A DNA stretch of 64,000 nt from the NCBI RefSeq assembly GCF_003852235.1, contig NZ_CP027732.1, positions 1,860,001-1,924,000 of the forward strand, written 5' to 3'. Below the pieces are notes generated by a model. That model ran no database searches, was not told the origin of the DNA, and saw only the letters and a program-made list of their open reading frames with translations. The translations under genes were made by a program, and so were the position numbers. Every line of letters starts with the position of its first letter. The first letter of the stretch is position 1. This DNA is from Pseudomonas sp. R4-35-07. GTDB lineage: Bacteria; Pseudomonadota; Gammaproteobacteria; Pseudomonadales; Pseudomonadaceae. Shown here in pieces: positions 18,712-28,621 of this stretch.

Positions 18712-20366
18712 TTCGGCGTCTATTGGCGGTACTCGGCGCTTCGCTGTTTGCTCCGGCCCTTTGGGCGGCCGACGCATTGACCGGCGAAGTGCAAAAGCAA
18801 CCCCTGAATGTCTCGGCCATCGTGATGTTTGTCGCGTTCGTCGGCGCTACCCTGTGTATCACCTACTGGGCGTCCAAGCGCAACAAATCGGCGGCCGACT
18901 ACTATGCGGCCGGCGGCAAGATCACCGGTTTCCAGAACGGCCTGGCGATTGCCGGCGACTACATGTCGGCGGCGTCCTTCCTGGGGATTTCCGCGCTGGT
19001 GTTCACCTCCGGCTACGACGGCCTGATCTATTCGATCGGCTTCCTGGTGGGCTGGCCGATCATTCTGTTCCTGATCGCCGAGCGCTTGCGCAACCTGGGC
19101 AAGTACACCTTTGCTGACGTGGCGTCCTATCGCCTCGGGCAAACCCAGATCCGCAGCCTGTCGGCCTGTGGTTCGCTGGTGGTGGTAGCGTTCTACCTGA
19201 TCGCGCAGATGGTCGGCGCGGGCAAGCTGATCCAACTGCTGTTCGGCCTCGATTACCACGTTGCGGTGATCCTGGTAGGTATCCTGATGTGCATGTACGT
19301 GCTGTTCGGCGGCATGCTGGCGACCACCTGGGTGCAGATCATCAAGGCGGTGCTGTTGCTGTCCGGTGCCTCGTTCATGGCGCTGATGGTGATGAAGCAC
19401 GTCAACTTCGACTTCAACATGCTGTTTTCCGAGGCGATCAAGGTTCACCCCAAAGGTGAAGCGATCATGAGCCCAGGCGGCCTGGTGAAAGATCCGATCT
19501 CGGCGTTCTCCCTGGGGCTTGCGCTGATGTTCGGTACTGCGGGCCTGCCGCACATCCTGATGCGCTTCTTCACCGTGAGTGATGCGAAAGAAGCGCGCAA
19601 AAGCGTGCTGTATGCCACCGGCTTTATCGGCTACTTCTATATCCTCACGTTCATCATCGGCTTTGGTGCGATCCTGCTGGTCAGCACCAACCCGGCGTTC
19701 AAGGATGCAGCAGGCGCCTTGCTGGGCGGTAACAACATGGCGGCGGTGCACTTGGCCAACGCGGTGGGCGGCAGTATCTTCCTGGGCTTCATCTCGGCCG
19801 TGGCCTTCGCCACCATCCTTGCGGTGGTTGCCGGCCTGACCCTGGCCGGTGCCTCGGCGGTGTCCCATGACCTGTATGCCAGCGTGATCAAGAAGGGCAA
19901 GGCCAACGAGAAAGATGAGATTCGCGTGTCGAAGATCACCACGGTCGCCCTGGCAGTGCTGGCTATCGGCCTGGGTATCCTGTTCGAAAGCCAGAACATC
20001 GCGTTCATGGTCGGCCTGGCGTTCTCGATTGCCGCCAGCTGTAACTTCCCTGTGCTGCTGCTTTCCATGTACTGGAAAAACCTCACCACCCGTGGCGCCA
20101 TGATCGGCGGCTGGCTGGGCTTGATCAGCGCCGTGGGCCTGATGATCCTGGGCCCGACCATCTGGGTGTCGATCCTGCACCACGAGAAGGCGATCTTCCC
20201 GTATGAATACCCGGCGTTGTTCTCGATGATCATCGCGTTCGTGGGTATCTGGTTCTTCTCCATCACCGACAAGTCGGCGGCGGCAGAGAAAGAGCGTGCG
20301 CTGTACTTCCCGCAGTTTGTGCGTTCGCAGACTGGCCTGGGGGCGAGTGGGGCGGTTAACCACTAA
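18708..20366 (+). CDS. actP: Cation/acetate symporter ActP
   Basis: 552-residue sodium:solute symporter (SSS family) for acetate. The chain opens with a signal-like helix ([20 protein letters not shown]) and has about 13 further membrane helices. Characteristic stretches are [20 protein letters not shown] (about 63-82), [15 protein letters not shown] (about 84) and [15 protein letters not shown] (about 275). It imports acetate and related short acids. Downstream is a terminator, then a REPIN and gltA in convergent orientation. Confidence 0.95.
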   Translation: MIRRLLAVLGASLFAPALWAADALTGEVQKQPLNVSAIVMFVAFVGATLCITYWASKRNKSAADYYAAGGKITGFQNGLAIAGDYMSAASFLGISALVFTSGYDGLIYSIGFLVGWPIILFLIAERLRNLGKYTFADVASYRLGQTQIRSLSACGSLVVVAFYLIAQMVGAGKLIQLLFGLDYHVAVILVGILMCMYVLFGGMLATTWVQIIKAVLLLSGASFMALMVMKHVNFDFNMLFSEAIKVHPKGEAIMSPGGLVKDPISAFSLGLALMFGTAGLPHILMRFFTVSDAKEARKSVLYATGFIGYFYILTFIIGFGAILLVSTNPAFKDAAGALLGGNNMAAVHLANAVGGSIFLGFISAVAFATILAVVAGLTLAGASAVSHDLYASVIKKGKANEKDEIRVSKITTVALAVLAIGLGILFESQNIAFMVGLAFSIAASCNFPVLLLSMYWKNLTTRGAMIGGWLGLISAVGLMILGPTIWVSILHHEKAIFPYEYPALFSMIIAFVGIWFFSITDKSAAAEKERALYFPQFVRSQTGLGASGAVNH

Positions 20367-20384
20367 GCCTGTAACTGGATGAGA

Positions 20385-20417
20385 AATGCCCCGGTCGAAA
20401 GGCTGGGGTATTTTTTT
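20385..20417 (+). terminator. Terminator after actP
   Basis: AATGCCCCGGTC, a GAAA loop, then GGCTGGGGTA and seven T. The stem contains a few G-T pairs but the T tract is strong. Confidence 0.8.
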
Positions 20418-20449
20418 GCCTTGGATTTAGTGGTGTCTGGGTGATGGTC

Positions 20450-20532
20450 ATCGGGAGCAAGCCCCCTCCCACAGTTGACCGAGTTCCAACATGAGAATGC
20501 GGTCAACTGTGGGAGGGGGCTTGCTCCCGATA
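20450..20532. repeat. REPIN, inverse orientation
   Basis: ATCGGGAGCAAGCCCCCTCC and GTGGGAGGGGGCTTGCTCCC with spacer arms AGTTGACCG / CGGTCAACT. It lies between the actP terminator and the gltA terminator. Confidence 0.92.
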
Positions 20533-20555
20533 GCGGTATGTCAGGCGACCCAAAC

Positions 20556-20587
20556 AAAAACGGCCTCCACTAAGGGAGGCCGTTTTC
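20556..20587 (-). terminator. Terminator of gltA
   Basis: On the minus strand AAAACGGCCTCCC and GGAGGCCGTTTTTG form the stem, followed by T residues, 19 bases past the gltA stop codon. Confidence 0.88.
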
Positions 20588-20605
20588 AATACAGCTGGGC
20601 AATGC

Positions 20606-21895
20606 TTACTTGCGATCTTCCAGCTTGGTAATGTCACGCGACTCGTAGCCGGTGTATAGCTGGCGCGGGCGGCCAATCTTGTACGGGCTCGAGAGCATTT
20701 CCTTCCAGTGGGAGATCCAGCCCACGGTCCGCGCCAGGGCGAAGATCACGGTGAACATGCTGGTTGGAATGCCGATCGCCTTGAGGATGATCCCCGAGTA
20801 GAAGTCGACGTTCGGGTACAGCGAGCGTTCGATGAAGTATGGGTCGGTCAGGGCGATCTCTTCCAGGCGCATGGCCAGTTCGAGTTGCGGATCGTTCTTG
20901 ATGCCCAGTTCCTTCAACACTTCGTCGCAGGTCTGTTTCATTACGGTGGCGCGCGGGTCGCGATTCTTGTAGACCCGGTGACCGAAGCCCATCAACTTGA
21001 ACGGATCGTTCTTGTCCTTGGCCTTGGCGATGAAGGTGTCGATGTTGGACACATCGCCGATTTCATCGAGCATGGTCAAGACGGCTTCGTTCGCACCGCC
21101 GTGGGCAGGCCCCCACAACGCGGCGATACCGGCGGCGATACAGGCGAACGGGTTGGCACCCGACGAACCTGCCAGGCGCACGGTAGAGGTGGAGGCGTTC
21201 TGCTCGTGGTCGGCGTGGAGGATGAAGATCCGGTCCATTGCCTTGGCCAGCACCGGGCTGATCGGTTTGATCTCGCACGGGGTGTTGAACATCATGTGCA
21301 GGAAGTTTTCCGCGTACGTCAGGTCGTTGCGCGGGTACATCATGGGTTGGCCCATGGAGTACTTGTAAACCATCGCGGCCAGGGTTGGCATCTTGGCGAC
21401 CAGGCGGATCGCGGAAATTTCGCGATGCTCGGCGTTATTGATGTCCAGGGAGTCGTGATAGAAGGCCGACAGGGCGCCGACCACGCCGCACATGACGGCC
21501 ATCGGGTGGGCGTCGCGACGGAAGCCGTTGAAGAACGTCTTCAACTGCTCGTGAACCATGGTGTGGTTCTTCACGGTGCTGACGAACTGGGCCTTTTGCT
21601 CAGCTGTTGGCAGTTCGCCATTTAGCAGCAAGTAGCAGGTTTCCAGGTAGTCCGACTGTTCAGCCAGTTGTTCGATCGGGTAGCCGCGGTGCAGCAGGAT
21701 GCCATTGTCGCCGTCGATATAGGTGATCTTCGACTCGCAAGAGGCGGTCGACATGAAGCCTGGGTCGAAAGTGAAACGGCCCGTGGCCGTCAGGCCCCGT
21801 ACGTCGATAACATCGGGACCAACGGTGCCGGTTAAAATGGGCAGCTCGACGGGGGCTGCGCCCTCGATGATCAACTGCGCTTTTTTGTCAGCCAT
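20606..21895 (-). CDS. gltA: Citrate synthase
   Basis: 429-residue type II (hexameric) citrate synthase, making citrate from oxaloacetate and acetyl-CoA. The N-terminal beta domain precedes [16 protein letters not shown]. The active site is complete: [20 protein letters not shown] with its histidines at about 230 and [14 protein letters not shown] at about 310. It is divergent from sdhCDAB, the standard Pseudomonas arrangement. GGAGG lies 5 bases before the ATG, and a sigma70 promoter is visible at 21954-21981. Confidence 0.98.
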   Translation of the reverse strand: MADKKAQLIIEGAAPVELPILTGTVGPDVIDVRGLTATGRFTFDPGFMSTASCESKITYIDGDNGILLHRGYPIEQLAEQSDYLETCYLLLNGELPTAEQKAQFVSTVKNHTMVHEQLKTFFNGFRRDAHPMAVMCGVVGALSAFYHDSLDINNAEHREISAIRLVAKMPTLAAMVYKYSMGQPMMYPRNDLTYAENFLHMMFNTPCEIKPISPVLAKAMDRIFILHADHEQNASTSTVRLAGSSGANPFACIAAGIAALWGPAHGGANEAVLTMLDEIGDVSNIDTFIAKAKDKNDPFKLMGFGHRVYKNRDPRATVMKQTCDEVLKELGIKNDPQLELAMRLEEIALTDPYFIERSLYPNVDFYSGIILKAIGIPTSMFTVIFALARTVGWISHWKEMLSSPYKIGRPRQLYTGYESRDITKLEDRK

Positions 21896-21953
21896 GTGGC
21901 CTCCTATTTATGCTTCAAATCATCAGACAGACCCCCCACGCAGGGCCCGCACC

Positions 21954-21981
21954 ACTATAGTGAGATAAATTCAGATGTCAA
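21954..21981 (-). promoter_or_regulatory. Sigma70 promoter of gltA
   Basis: Read on the minus strand: TTGACA (21981-21976), 16 bases, TATAGT (21959-21954). The -35 is a perfect consensus. Predicted start near 21947, giving a leader of about 50 bases. Confidence 0.8.
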
Positions 21982-22095
21982 TTTGCCTAAAGTCTTGCTC
22001 CAGAAGGCTTTAACCGTACTTTTTCGTCGAAATTGCCTGCCATTTACGCCTTTTATCGCGTCAGCGCAATCAGCTATTAGGGTGAGGTGCGCGCG
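21982..22095. other. gltA-sdhC divergent control region
   Basis: The A+T-rich core of the 365-bp gap between gltA and sdhC, lying between the two promoters. It is the likely place for shared regulators. I see no ORF or strong palindrome in this part. Confidence 0.55.
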
Positions 22096-22124
22096 TTGTC
22101 ATTAGTAACCTAACTGTCTATACT
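22096..22124 (+). promoter_or_regulatory. Sigma70 promoter of the sdh operon
   Basis: TTGTCA (22096-22101), 17 bases, TATACT (22119-22124). Predicted start near 22131, giving an untranslated leader of about 130 bases before sdhC. Confidence 0.75.
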
Positions 22125-22168
22125 CGGCCACCGACCGCCAAGGGCTTTTGGGCTTGCTTTCATTGGGG

Positions 22169-22211
22169 GTCGCACTCCCTGGGTGGTGCTTACCTGACCA
22201 GTCGCACTCCC
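22169..22211. repeat. Direct repeat GTCGCACTCCC in the sdhC leader
   Basis: GTCGCACTCCC occurs at 22169-22179 and again at 22201-22211, exactly 32 bp apart, both downstream of the predicted sdh start and before the sdhC start codon. Function unknown. Confidence 0.6.
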
Positions 22212-22260
22212 CAACAACTTTGCCCTGATTGTTAGGGGCTCTTCAGTGTGAAAAAAAGCC

Positions 22261-22635
22261 GTGAATAGCCAACGACCTGTAAACCTAGACCTAAGGACCA
22301 TCAAACTCCCCATCACCGGCGTTACGTCGTTCCTGCACCGTGTTTCCGGCATCATCCTGTTCCTGGGCCTGGGCATCATGCTTTACGCATTGAGCAAATC
22401 CCTGGGTTCCGCGGAAGGTTACGCCGAGGTGAAGGCAACCTTGACCAGCCCACTGGCCAAGTTCGTAGCGTGGGGCCTGCTGTCCGCTCTGCTGTATCAC
22501 CTGGTAGCCGGTGTGCGCCACTTGATCATGGATGCGGGTATCGGTGAGACGCTGGAAGGCGGCCGCCTGGGCTCGAAAATCATCATCGCCATTTCCGTGG
22601 TGCTGATCGTTCTGGCAGGAGTTTGGATATGGTAA
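22261..22635 (+). CDS. sdhC: Succinate dehydrogenase cytochrome b556 subunit
   Basis: 124-residue membrane anchor with three helices. The N terminus NSQRPVNLDLRTIKLP and FLHRVSGIILFLGLG (about 22-36) are the SdhC quinone-site signature; the haem-ligand histidine is in HLVAGVRHLIMD (about 80-91). With SdhD it holds haem b and ubiquinone and anchors SdhAB in the inner membrane. The start is GTG at 22261, with no clear Shine-Dalgarno; the frame upstream is closed by a stop, so no earlier start is available. In P. aeruginosa the PrrF small RNAs repress this operon under iron starvation. Confidence 0.95.
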   Translation: MNSQRPVNLDLRTIKLPITGVTSFLHRVSGIILFLGLGIMLYALSKSLGSAEGYAEVKATLTSPLAKFVAWGLLSALLYHLVAGVRHLIMDAGIGETLEGGRLGSKIIIAISVVLIVLAGVWIW

Positions 22636-22997
22636 CCAGCGTAACGAATCTGTCGCGTTCGGGCCTCTATGACTGGATGGCACAGCGTGTGTCTGCGGTC
22701 GTTCTCGCGGCTTATTTCATTTTCCTGATCGGATACCTCGTCGCAAACCCGGGCATCGGCTATGAGCAATGGCACGGCCTGTTCGCCCACAATGCGATGC
22801 GAATCTTCAGTCTGCTGGCCCTTGTGGCCCTGGGCGCTCACGCCTGGGTCGGCATGTGGACCATCGCGACCGACTACCTAACGCCAATGGCGCTGGGCAA
22901 GTCCGCGACCGCAGTCCGTTTCCTCTTCCAGGCAGTATGCGGCATCGCGATGTTCGCTTACTTCGTCTGGGGTGTGCAGATTCTTTGGGGTATCTGA
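22629..22997 (+). CDS. sdhD: Succinate dehydrogenase hydrophobic anchor subunit
   Basis: 122 residues, three membrane helices, with YDWMAQRVSAVVLAAYF (about 14-30) and the histidine-bearing LGAHAWVGMWTIATDYL (about 68-84) typical of SdhD. It starts inside the last codons of sdhC (7-base overlap) and is followed by sdhA after 3 bases. Completes the membrane part of complex II. Confidence 0.95.
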   Translation: MVTSVTNLSRSGLYDWMAQRVSAVVLAAYFIFLIGYLVANPGIGYEQWHGLFAHNAMRIFSLLALVALGAHAWVGMWTIATDYLTPMALGKSATAVRFLFQAVCGIAMFAYFVWGVQILWGI

Positions 22998-23000
22998 TTC

Positions 23001-24773
23001 ATGGCTAACATTCCTACTATTTCATTCGACGCCATCATTATTGGTGGCGGCGGTGCCGGCATGCGCGCTGCGCTGCAGCTGGCCCAGGGTGGGCACAAGA
23101 CCGCCGTGATCACCAAGGTGTTCCCGACGCGTTCGCACACCGTATCGGCCCAGGGTGGCATTACCTGCGCCATCGCTTCTGCCGACCCGAACGATGACTG
23201 GCGCTGGCACATGTACGATACCGTCAAGGGTTCCGACTACATCGGTGACCAGGACGCTATCGAGTACATGTGTCAGGAAGGCCCGGCTGCGGTGTTCGAG
23301 CTGGACCACATGGGTCTGCCGTTCTCCCGTACCGAGCAAGGCCGTATCTACCAGCGTCCGTTTGGCGGCCAGTCCAAGGACTACGGTAAAGGTGGCCAGG
23401 CTGCCCGTACCTGCGCCGCGTCCGACCGTACCGGTCACGCGCTGCTGCATACCCTTTATCAGGGCAACCTGAAAGCCGGTACCACGTTCCTGAACGAGTA
23501 CTACGCTGTCGATCTGGTGAAGAACGGCAAGGGCGAGTTCGTCGGCGTGATCGCCATCTGCATCGAAACCGGTGAAACCACCTACATCCGCGCCAAGGCT
23601 ACCGTGCTGGCGACCGGCGGTGCAGGCCGTATCTACGCGTCGACCACCAATGCCCTGATCAACACCGGTGACGGCGTCGGCATGGCACTGCGTGCAGGCG
23701 TACCGGTGCAAGACATCGAAATGTGGCAGTTCCACCCGACCGGCATCGCCGGCGCCGGCGTACTGGTGACCGAAGGTTGCCGTGGTGAAGGTGGCTACCT
23801 GATCAACAAGCACGGCGAGCGTTTCATGGAGCGTTATGCGCCGAACGCGAAAGACCTTGCTGGTCGTGACGTCGTGGCCCGTTCGATGGTCAAGGAAATC
23901 ATCGCCGGCAACGGCTGTGGCCCGAACGGCGACCACGTACTGCTCAAGCTCGATCACCTGGGCGAAGAAGTGCTGCACAGCCGTCTGCCAGGTATCTGCG
24001 AGCTGTCCAAGACCTTTGCTCACGTTGACCCGGTGGTTGCGCCGGTGCCAGTGGTTCCGACTTGCCACTATATGATGGGCGGCGTGCCGACCAACATTCA
24101 TGGCCAGGCAATCACCCAGAACGCCGATGGTGTGGACGAGATCATCCATGGTCTGTTCGCGGTAGGCGAAGTGGCCTGCGTATCGGTTCACGGTGCCAAC
24201 CGCCTGGGCGGCAACTCGCTGCTCGACCTGGTGGTATTCGGCCGCGCTGCCGGCCTGCACCTGGAAAAAGCTCTGACCGACGGCATCGAATACGATGACG
24301 CCACCGACGCCAACATCGAAGCCGCCCTGGCGCGCCTGAACGCTCTGAACGAGCGCACTGACGGCGAAGACGTGGCAACCCTGCGTCGCGAGCTGCAAAG
24401 CTGCATGCAGAACTACTTCGGTGTGTTCCGTACCGGCGAATACATGCAGAAGGGCATCGCCCAGCTGGCCGACCTGCGCACGCGCATCGCCAACGTCAAG
24501 ATCAACGATAAGAGCCAGGCGTTCAACACCGCGCGTATCGAAGCCCTTGAGCTGCAAAACCTGCTGGAAGTGGCAGAAGCGACTGCGATCGCCGCCGAGG
24601 TTCGTAAGGAATCCCGTGGCGCCCACGCTCGTGAAGACTTTGAAGACCGCGACGACGAGAACTGGTTGTGCCACACCCTGTACTTCCCGGGTGACAAGCG
24701 CGTAACCAAGCGTGCCGTGAACTTCTCGCCGAAGACGGTGCCGACGTTTGAACCGAAGATTCGGACTTACTAA
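23001..24773 (+). CDS. sdhA: Succinate dehydrogenase flavoprotein subunit
   Basis: 590-residue catalytic subunit. The FAD-binding [14 protein letters not shown] is at about 13-26; the histidine that carries the covalent FAD is in [11 protein letters not shown] (about 41-51). Active-site segments [21 protein letters not shown] and [19 protein letters not shown] are intact. Oxidises succinate to fumarate and passes electrons to SdhB. Confidence 0.98.
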   Translation: MANIPTISFDAIIIGGGGAGMRAALQLAQGGHKTAVITKVFPTRSHTVSAQGGITCAIASADPNDDWRWHMYDTVKGSDYIGDQDAIEYMCQEGPAAVFELDHMGLPFSRTEQGRIYQRPFGGQSKDYGKGGQAARTCAASDRTGHALLHTLYQGNLKAGTTFLNEYYAVDLVKNGKGEFVGVIAICIETGETTYIRAKATVLATGGAGRIYASTTNALINTGDGVGMALRAGVPVQDIEMWQFHPTGIAGAGVLVTEGCRGEGGYLINKHGERFMERYAPNAKDLAGRDVVARSMVKEIIAGNGCGPNGDHVLLKLDHLGEEVLHSRLPGICELSKTFAHVDPVVAPVPVVPTCHYMMGGVPTNIHGQAITQNADGVDEIIHGLFAVGEVACVSVHGANRLGGNSLLDLVVFGRAAGLHLEKALTDGIEYDDATDANIEAALARLNALNERTDGEDVATLRRELQSCMQNYFGVFRTGEYMQKGIAQLADLRTRIANVKINDKSQAFNTARIEALELQNLLEVAEATAIAAEVRKESRGAHAREDFEDRDDENWLCHTLYFPGDKRVTKRAVNFSPKTVPTFEPKIRTY

Positions 24774-24784
24774 GGGTGGCTGCC

Positions 24785-25489
24785 ATGTTGAAAGTCAGTG
24801 TTTACCGCTACAACCCTGATCAGGACGCCGCGCCGTTCATGCAGGAGTTCCAGGTCGATACCGGTGGTAAAGACCTGATGGTGCTGGATGTACTGGCACT
24901 GATCAAAGAGCAGGACGAAGGTTTCTCCTATCGTCGCTCTTGCCGTGAAGGTGTGTGCGGTTCCGACGGCATGAACATCAACGGCAAAAACGGCCTGGCG
25001 TGTATCACGCCGCTGTCCGCCGTGGTCAAGGGCAACAAGCTGATCGTTCGTCCACTGCCAGGTTTGCCGGTTATCCGTGACCTGGTTGTCGATATGAGCA
25101 TCTTCTACAAGCAATACGAGAAAGTTAAGCCATTCCTGCAGAACGACACGCCGGCTCCGGCCATCGAGCGTCTGCAGTCCCCGGAAGAGCGTGAAAAACT
25201 CGACGGCCTGTACGAGTGCATCCTGTGCGCTTGCTGCTCGACGTCCTGCCCGTCCTTCTGGTGGAACCCGGACAAGTTCCTGGGCCCGGCTGCACTGCTG
25301 CAAGCCTACCGCTTCCTGGCAGACAGCCGCGACACCAAGACGTCCGAGCGTCTGGCTTCACTGGATGACCCGTTCAGCGTATTCCGCTGCCGCGGGATCA
25401 TGAACTGCGTCAACGTATGTCCCAAAGGCCTGAACCCGACTAAGGCCATTGGTCACATCCGTAACATGCTGCTGCAAAGCGGCGTGTAA
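24785..25489 (+). CDS. sdhB: Succinate dehydrogenase iron-sulfur subunit
   Basis: 234 residues from the ATG at 24785. Three cluster motifs are present: SCREGVCGSDGMNINGKNG plus LAC for the 2Fe-2S centre, CILCACCSTSCP for 4Fe-4S and CRGIMNCVNVCPKGLNP for 3Fe-4S. It carries electrons from SdhA to the membrane quinone site. A longer frame beginning three codons earlier is less likely because AAGGGTGG is better placed for this ATG. Confidence 0.98.
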   Translation: MLKVSVYRYNPDQDAAPFMQEFQVDTGGKDLMVLDVLALIKEQDEGFSYRRSCREGVCGSDGMNINGKNGLACITPLSAVVKGNKLIVRPLPGLPVIRDLVVDMSIFYKQYEKVKPFLQNDTPAPAIERLQSPEEREKLDGLYECILCACCSTSCPSFWWNPDKFLGPAALLQAYRFLADSRDTKTSERLASLDDPFSVFRCRGIMNCVNVCPKGLNPTKAIGHIRNMLLQSGV

Positions 25490-25621
25490 CTGACGTAAAA
25501 GCAGGACCGTTGTGCCCGTAAATGCTGCGGCGCAGGCTTCAACCGGCGCCGTAGTTTTAACTTGAGCAGCGACTTACAAAGCCGCGGCTCTTATTTTGAA
25601 GAAATGAGACAAGCAGGGGCA

Positions 25622-25639
25622 TTCGGGTTGGTACCCGAA
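25622..25639. other. Hairpin in the sdhB-sucA gap
   Basis: TTCGGGT and ACCCGAA pair around TGGT in the 256-bp gap between sdhB and sucA. No T tract follows, so it is not a standard terminator; it could be an mRNA processing or stability element. The rest of the gap shows only the sucA Shine-Dalgarno (AGGGTGA). Confidence 0.4.
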
Positions 25640-25745
25640 CTATCAGCGTGATCCTAAGTGGCTTGTTTTGGTCGCTGCACTTGGCCTTTTGCAAGCAAAC
25701 TCGGTGTTTTCGCCGGTGGTGTCCCCAAATCGAGGGTGACCAAGC

Positions 25746-28577
25746 ATGCAAGAAAGCGTGATGCAGCGCATGTGGAACAGCGGCTATCTTTCAGGTGGTA
25801 ACGCTGCCTATGTGGAAGAGCTTTATGAGCTCTACCTGCACGACCCTAACGCTGTGCCAGAAGAATGGCGCACCAAATTTCAGACGTTGTCTTCAGACGG
25901 CAACGCTGCCACCGATGTATCGCATGCTGCGATTCGCGATCATTTCGTGTTGCTGGCAAAGAACCAGCGCCGCGCCCAACCGGTTTCCGCCGGCAGCGTG
26001 AGCAGTGAGCACGAGAAGAAGCAAGTTGAAGTACTGCGACTGATCCAGGCTTACCGGATGCGTGGCCACCAGGCGGCCCAGCTTGACCCGCTGGGGCTCT
26101 GGCAGCGTCCTGCACCTGCTGACCTGTCGATCAATCATTACGGCTTGACCAATGCCGATCTTGATACGACCTTCCGTGCCGGCGACCTGTTCATCGGCAA
26201 AGAGGAAGCGAGCCTACGCGAAATTCACGAAGCGTTGCAGCAGACATATTGCCGCACCATCGGCGCTGAGTTCACGCACATCACCGATTCCGAGCAACGC
26301 CAGTGGTTCCAGCACCGCCTGGAAGGCGTACGTGGCCGTCCGGTATTGTCCGCCGATGTGCGCAGCCACCTGCTCGAGCGCGTGACTGCCGCTGAAGGTC
26401 TCGAAAAATACCTGGGTACCAAATACCCGGGCACCAAGCGTTTTGGCCTGGAAGGCGGCGAAAGCCTGATTCCGATGCTCGACGAGCTGATCCAGCGTTC
26501 CGGTTCCTACGGCACCAAGGAAGTCGTGATCGGCATGGCTCACCGTGGCCGCTTGAACGTGTTGGTCAATACCTTCGGCAAGAACCCGCGCGAGCTGTTC
26601 GACGAGTTCGAAGGCAAGAAGAAGGTCGAGCTGGGTTCCGGTGACGTTAAATACCACCAGGGCTTCTCGTCCAACGTCATGACCACCGGCGGTGAAGTTC
26701 ACCTGGCCATGGCCTTCAACCCCTCCCACCTGGAAATCGTTTCTCCAGTGGTCGAGGGTTCGGTGCGGGCTCGCCAGGATCGTCGTAACGACACCACCGG
26801 TGAAAAGGTGCTGCCGATTTCCATCCACGGTGACGCGGCGTTCGCCGGCCAAGGCGTGGTCCTGGAAACGTTCCAGATGTCGCAGACCCGCGGCTTCAAG
26901 ACCGGCGGTACGGTTCACATCGTCATCAACAACCAGGTTGGCTTCACCATCAGCAACCCGCTGGATGCGCGCTCCACCGAGTACGCCACCGACGTTGCCA
27001 AGATGATCCAGGCGCCGATTCTCCATGTGAATGGCGATGACCCGGAAGCCGTACTGTTCGTGACCCAACTGGCTGTCGACTACCGCATGCAATTCAAGCG
27101 TGACGTGGTGATCGACCTGGTTTGCTACCGCCGTCGCGGTCACAACGAAGCGGACGAACCAAGCGGCACCCAGCCGTTGATGTACCAGCAGATCACCAAG
27201 CAGCGCACCACCCGTGAGCTGTACGCCGAAAGCCTGACCAAGGCCGGCGTGCTGGATGATGCGCGTGTTCAGGCGAAAATCGATGAATACCGCAACGCGC
27301 TGGATAACGGCCTGCATGTAGTGAAGAGCCTGGTCAAAGAGCCGAACAAAGAGCTGTTCGTCGACTGGCGTCCGTACCTGGGTCACACCTGGACCGCACG
27401 CCATGACACCAGCTTCGACTTGAAGACTTTGCAGGAGTTGTCTGCCAAGTTGCTGGAGATCCCTGAAGGGTTCGTGGTTCAGCGCCAGGTTGCGAAGATC
27501 TACGAAGACCGTCAGAAGATGCAAGCCGGCGGCCTGCCGATCAACTGGGGTTACGCCGAAACCATGGCGTACGCGACCCTGGCGTTCGAAGGTCATCCGA
27601 TCCGCATGACCGGCCAGGACATCGGCCGCGGTACGTTCTCGCACCGTCATGCCGTGTTGCACAACCAGAAAGACGCGGGCACCTACATCCCGTTGCAGAA
27701 CCTGTACGAAGGCCAGCCGCGTTTCGACCTGTACGATTCGTTCCTGTCCGAAGAAGCTGTACTGGCGTTCGAATACGGCTACTCCACCACCACGCCGCAG
27801 GCGCTGGTGATCTGGGAAGCCCAGTTCGGCGACTTCGCCAACGGTGCCCAAGTGGTTATCGATCAGTTCATCACCAGCGGCGAGCACAAGTGGGGCCGTC
27901 TGTGCGGTCTGACCATGCTGTTGCCCCATGGTTATGAAGGCCAGGGTCCGGAGCACTCCTCGGCCCGTCTGGAGCGTTACCTGCAGTTGTGCGCCGAGCA
28001 CAACATCCAGGTGTGCGTACCGACGACCCCGGCGCAGATCTACCACTTGCTGCGTCGCCAGGTAATCCGTCCGCTGCGCAAGCCGCTGGTCGTGTTGACT
28101 CCCAAATCGCTGTTGCGTCACAAATTGGCCGTTTCGACCCTGGAAGACCTGGCCGAAGGTTCGTTCCAGACCGTTATTCCAGAAATCGATACGCTGGACG
28201 CCGCCAAGGTCACTCGCCTGATCCTGTGCAGCGGCAAGGTCTACTACGATCTGCTGGAAAAACGCCGTGCCGAAGGCCGCGAAGACATCGCCATCGTGCG
28301 TATCGAGCAGCTTTACCCGTTCCCGGAAGATGACCTCATGGAGATCATCGCGCCTTACACCAACCTCACGAATGTCGTGTGGTGTCAGGAAGAACCGATG
28401 AACCAGGGCGCCTGGTACAGCAGCCAGCATCACCTGCGTCGCAGCATCGGCAACCACAACAAGGCTTTGGGCCTGGAGTACGCCGGTCGTGATGCATCTG
28501 CTGCACCTGCTTGTGGCTACGCGTCGATGCACGCCGAGCAGCAGGAAAAACTGCTGCAAGATGCTTTCACTGTTTAA
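25746..28577 (+). CDS. sucA: 2-oxoglutarate dehydrogenase E1 component
   Basis: 943-residue thiamine-diphosphate decarboxylase of the 2-oxoglutarate dehydrogenase complex. The N-terminal helix SGGNAAYVEELYELYLHDP (about 17-35) docks the complex; the ThDP and Mg2+ region includes GMAHRGRLNVLVN (about 260), HGDAAFAGQGVV (about 365) and GHNEADEPSGTQP (about 465). The C-terminal transketolase-like domain has RGTFSHRHAVLHNQ. Complete and of normal length. First of sucAB-lpd. Confidence 0.98.
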   Translation: MQESVMQRMWNSGYLSGGNAAYVEELYELYLHDPNAVPEEWRTKFQTLSSDGNAATDVSHAAIRDHFVLLAKNQRRAQPVSAGSVSSEHEKKQVEVLRLIQAYRMRGHQAAQLDPLGLWQRPAPADLSINHYGLTNADLDTTFRAGDLFIGKEEASLREIHEALQQTYCRTIGAEFTHITDSEQRQWFQHRLEGVRGRPVLSADVRSHLLERVTAAEGLEKYLGTKYPGTKRFGLEGGESLIPMLDELIQRSGSYGTKEVVIGMAHRGRLNVLVNTFGKNPRELFDEFEGKKKVELGSGDVKYHQGFSSNVMTTGGEVHLAMAFNPSHLEIVSPVVEGSVRARQDRRNDTTGEKVLPISIHGDAAFAGQGVVLETFQMSQTRGFKTGGTVHIVINNQVGFTISNPLDARSTEYATDVAKMIQAPILHVNGDDPEAVLFVTQLAVDYRMQFKRDVVIDLVCYRRRGHNEADEPSGTQPLMYQQITKQRTTRELYAESLTKAGVLDDARVQAKIDEYRNALDNGLHVVKSLVKEPNKELFVDWRPYLGHTWTARHDTSFDLKTLQELSAKLLEIPEGFVVQRQVAKIYEDRQKMQAGGLPINWGYAETMAYATLAFEGHPIRMTGQDIGRGTFSHRHAVLHNQKDAGTYIPLQNLYEGQPRFDLYDSFLSEEAVLAFEYGYSTTTPQALVIWEAQFGDFANGAQVVIDQFITSGEHKWGRLCGLTMLLPHGYEGQGPEHSSARLERYLQLCAEHNIQVCVPTTPAQIYHLLRRQVIRPLRKPLVVLTPKSLLRHKLAVSTLEDLAEGSFQTVIPEIDTLDAAKVTRLILCSGKVYYDLLEKRRAEGREDIAIVRIEQLYPFPEDDLMEIIAPYTNLTNVVWCQEEPMNQGAWYSSQHHLRRSIGNHNKALGLEYAGRDASAAPACGYASMHAEQQEKLLQDAFTV

Positions 28578-28621
28578 CGCCTTCGCGCTGACTGAAACCG
28601 AATTTTAAGGACCTACAGATA

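Noticed and set aside
25496..25560. Terminator after sdhB
   Set aside because: GGCGC-type arms are present but the stem is poor and the T run is only four; I do not call it, so read-through to sucA remains possible.
22999..28570. Long minus-strand open frames opposite sdhA (550 codons) and sucA (781 codons)
   Set aside because: Long antisense frames are expected in G+C-rich genes with strong codon bias. They lack ribosome-binding sites and known domains.
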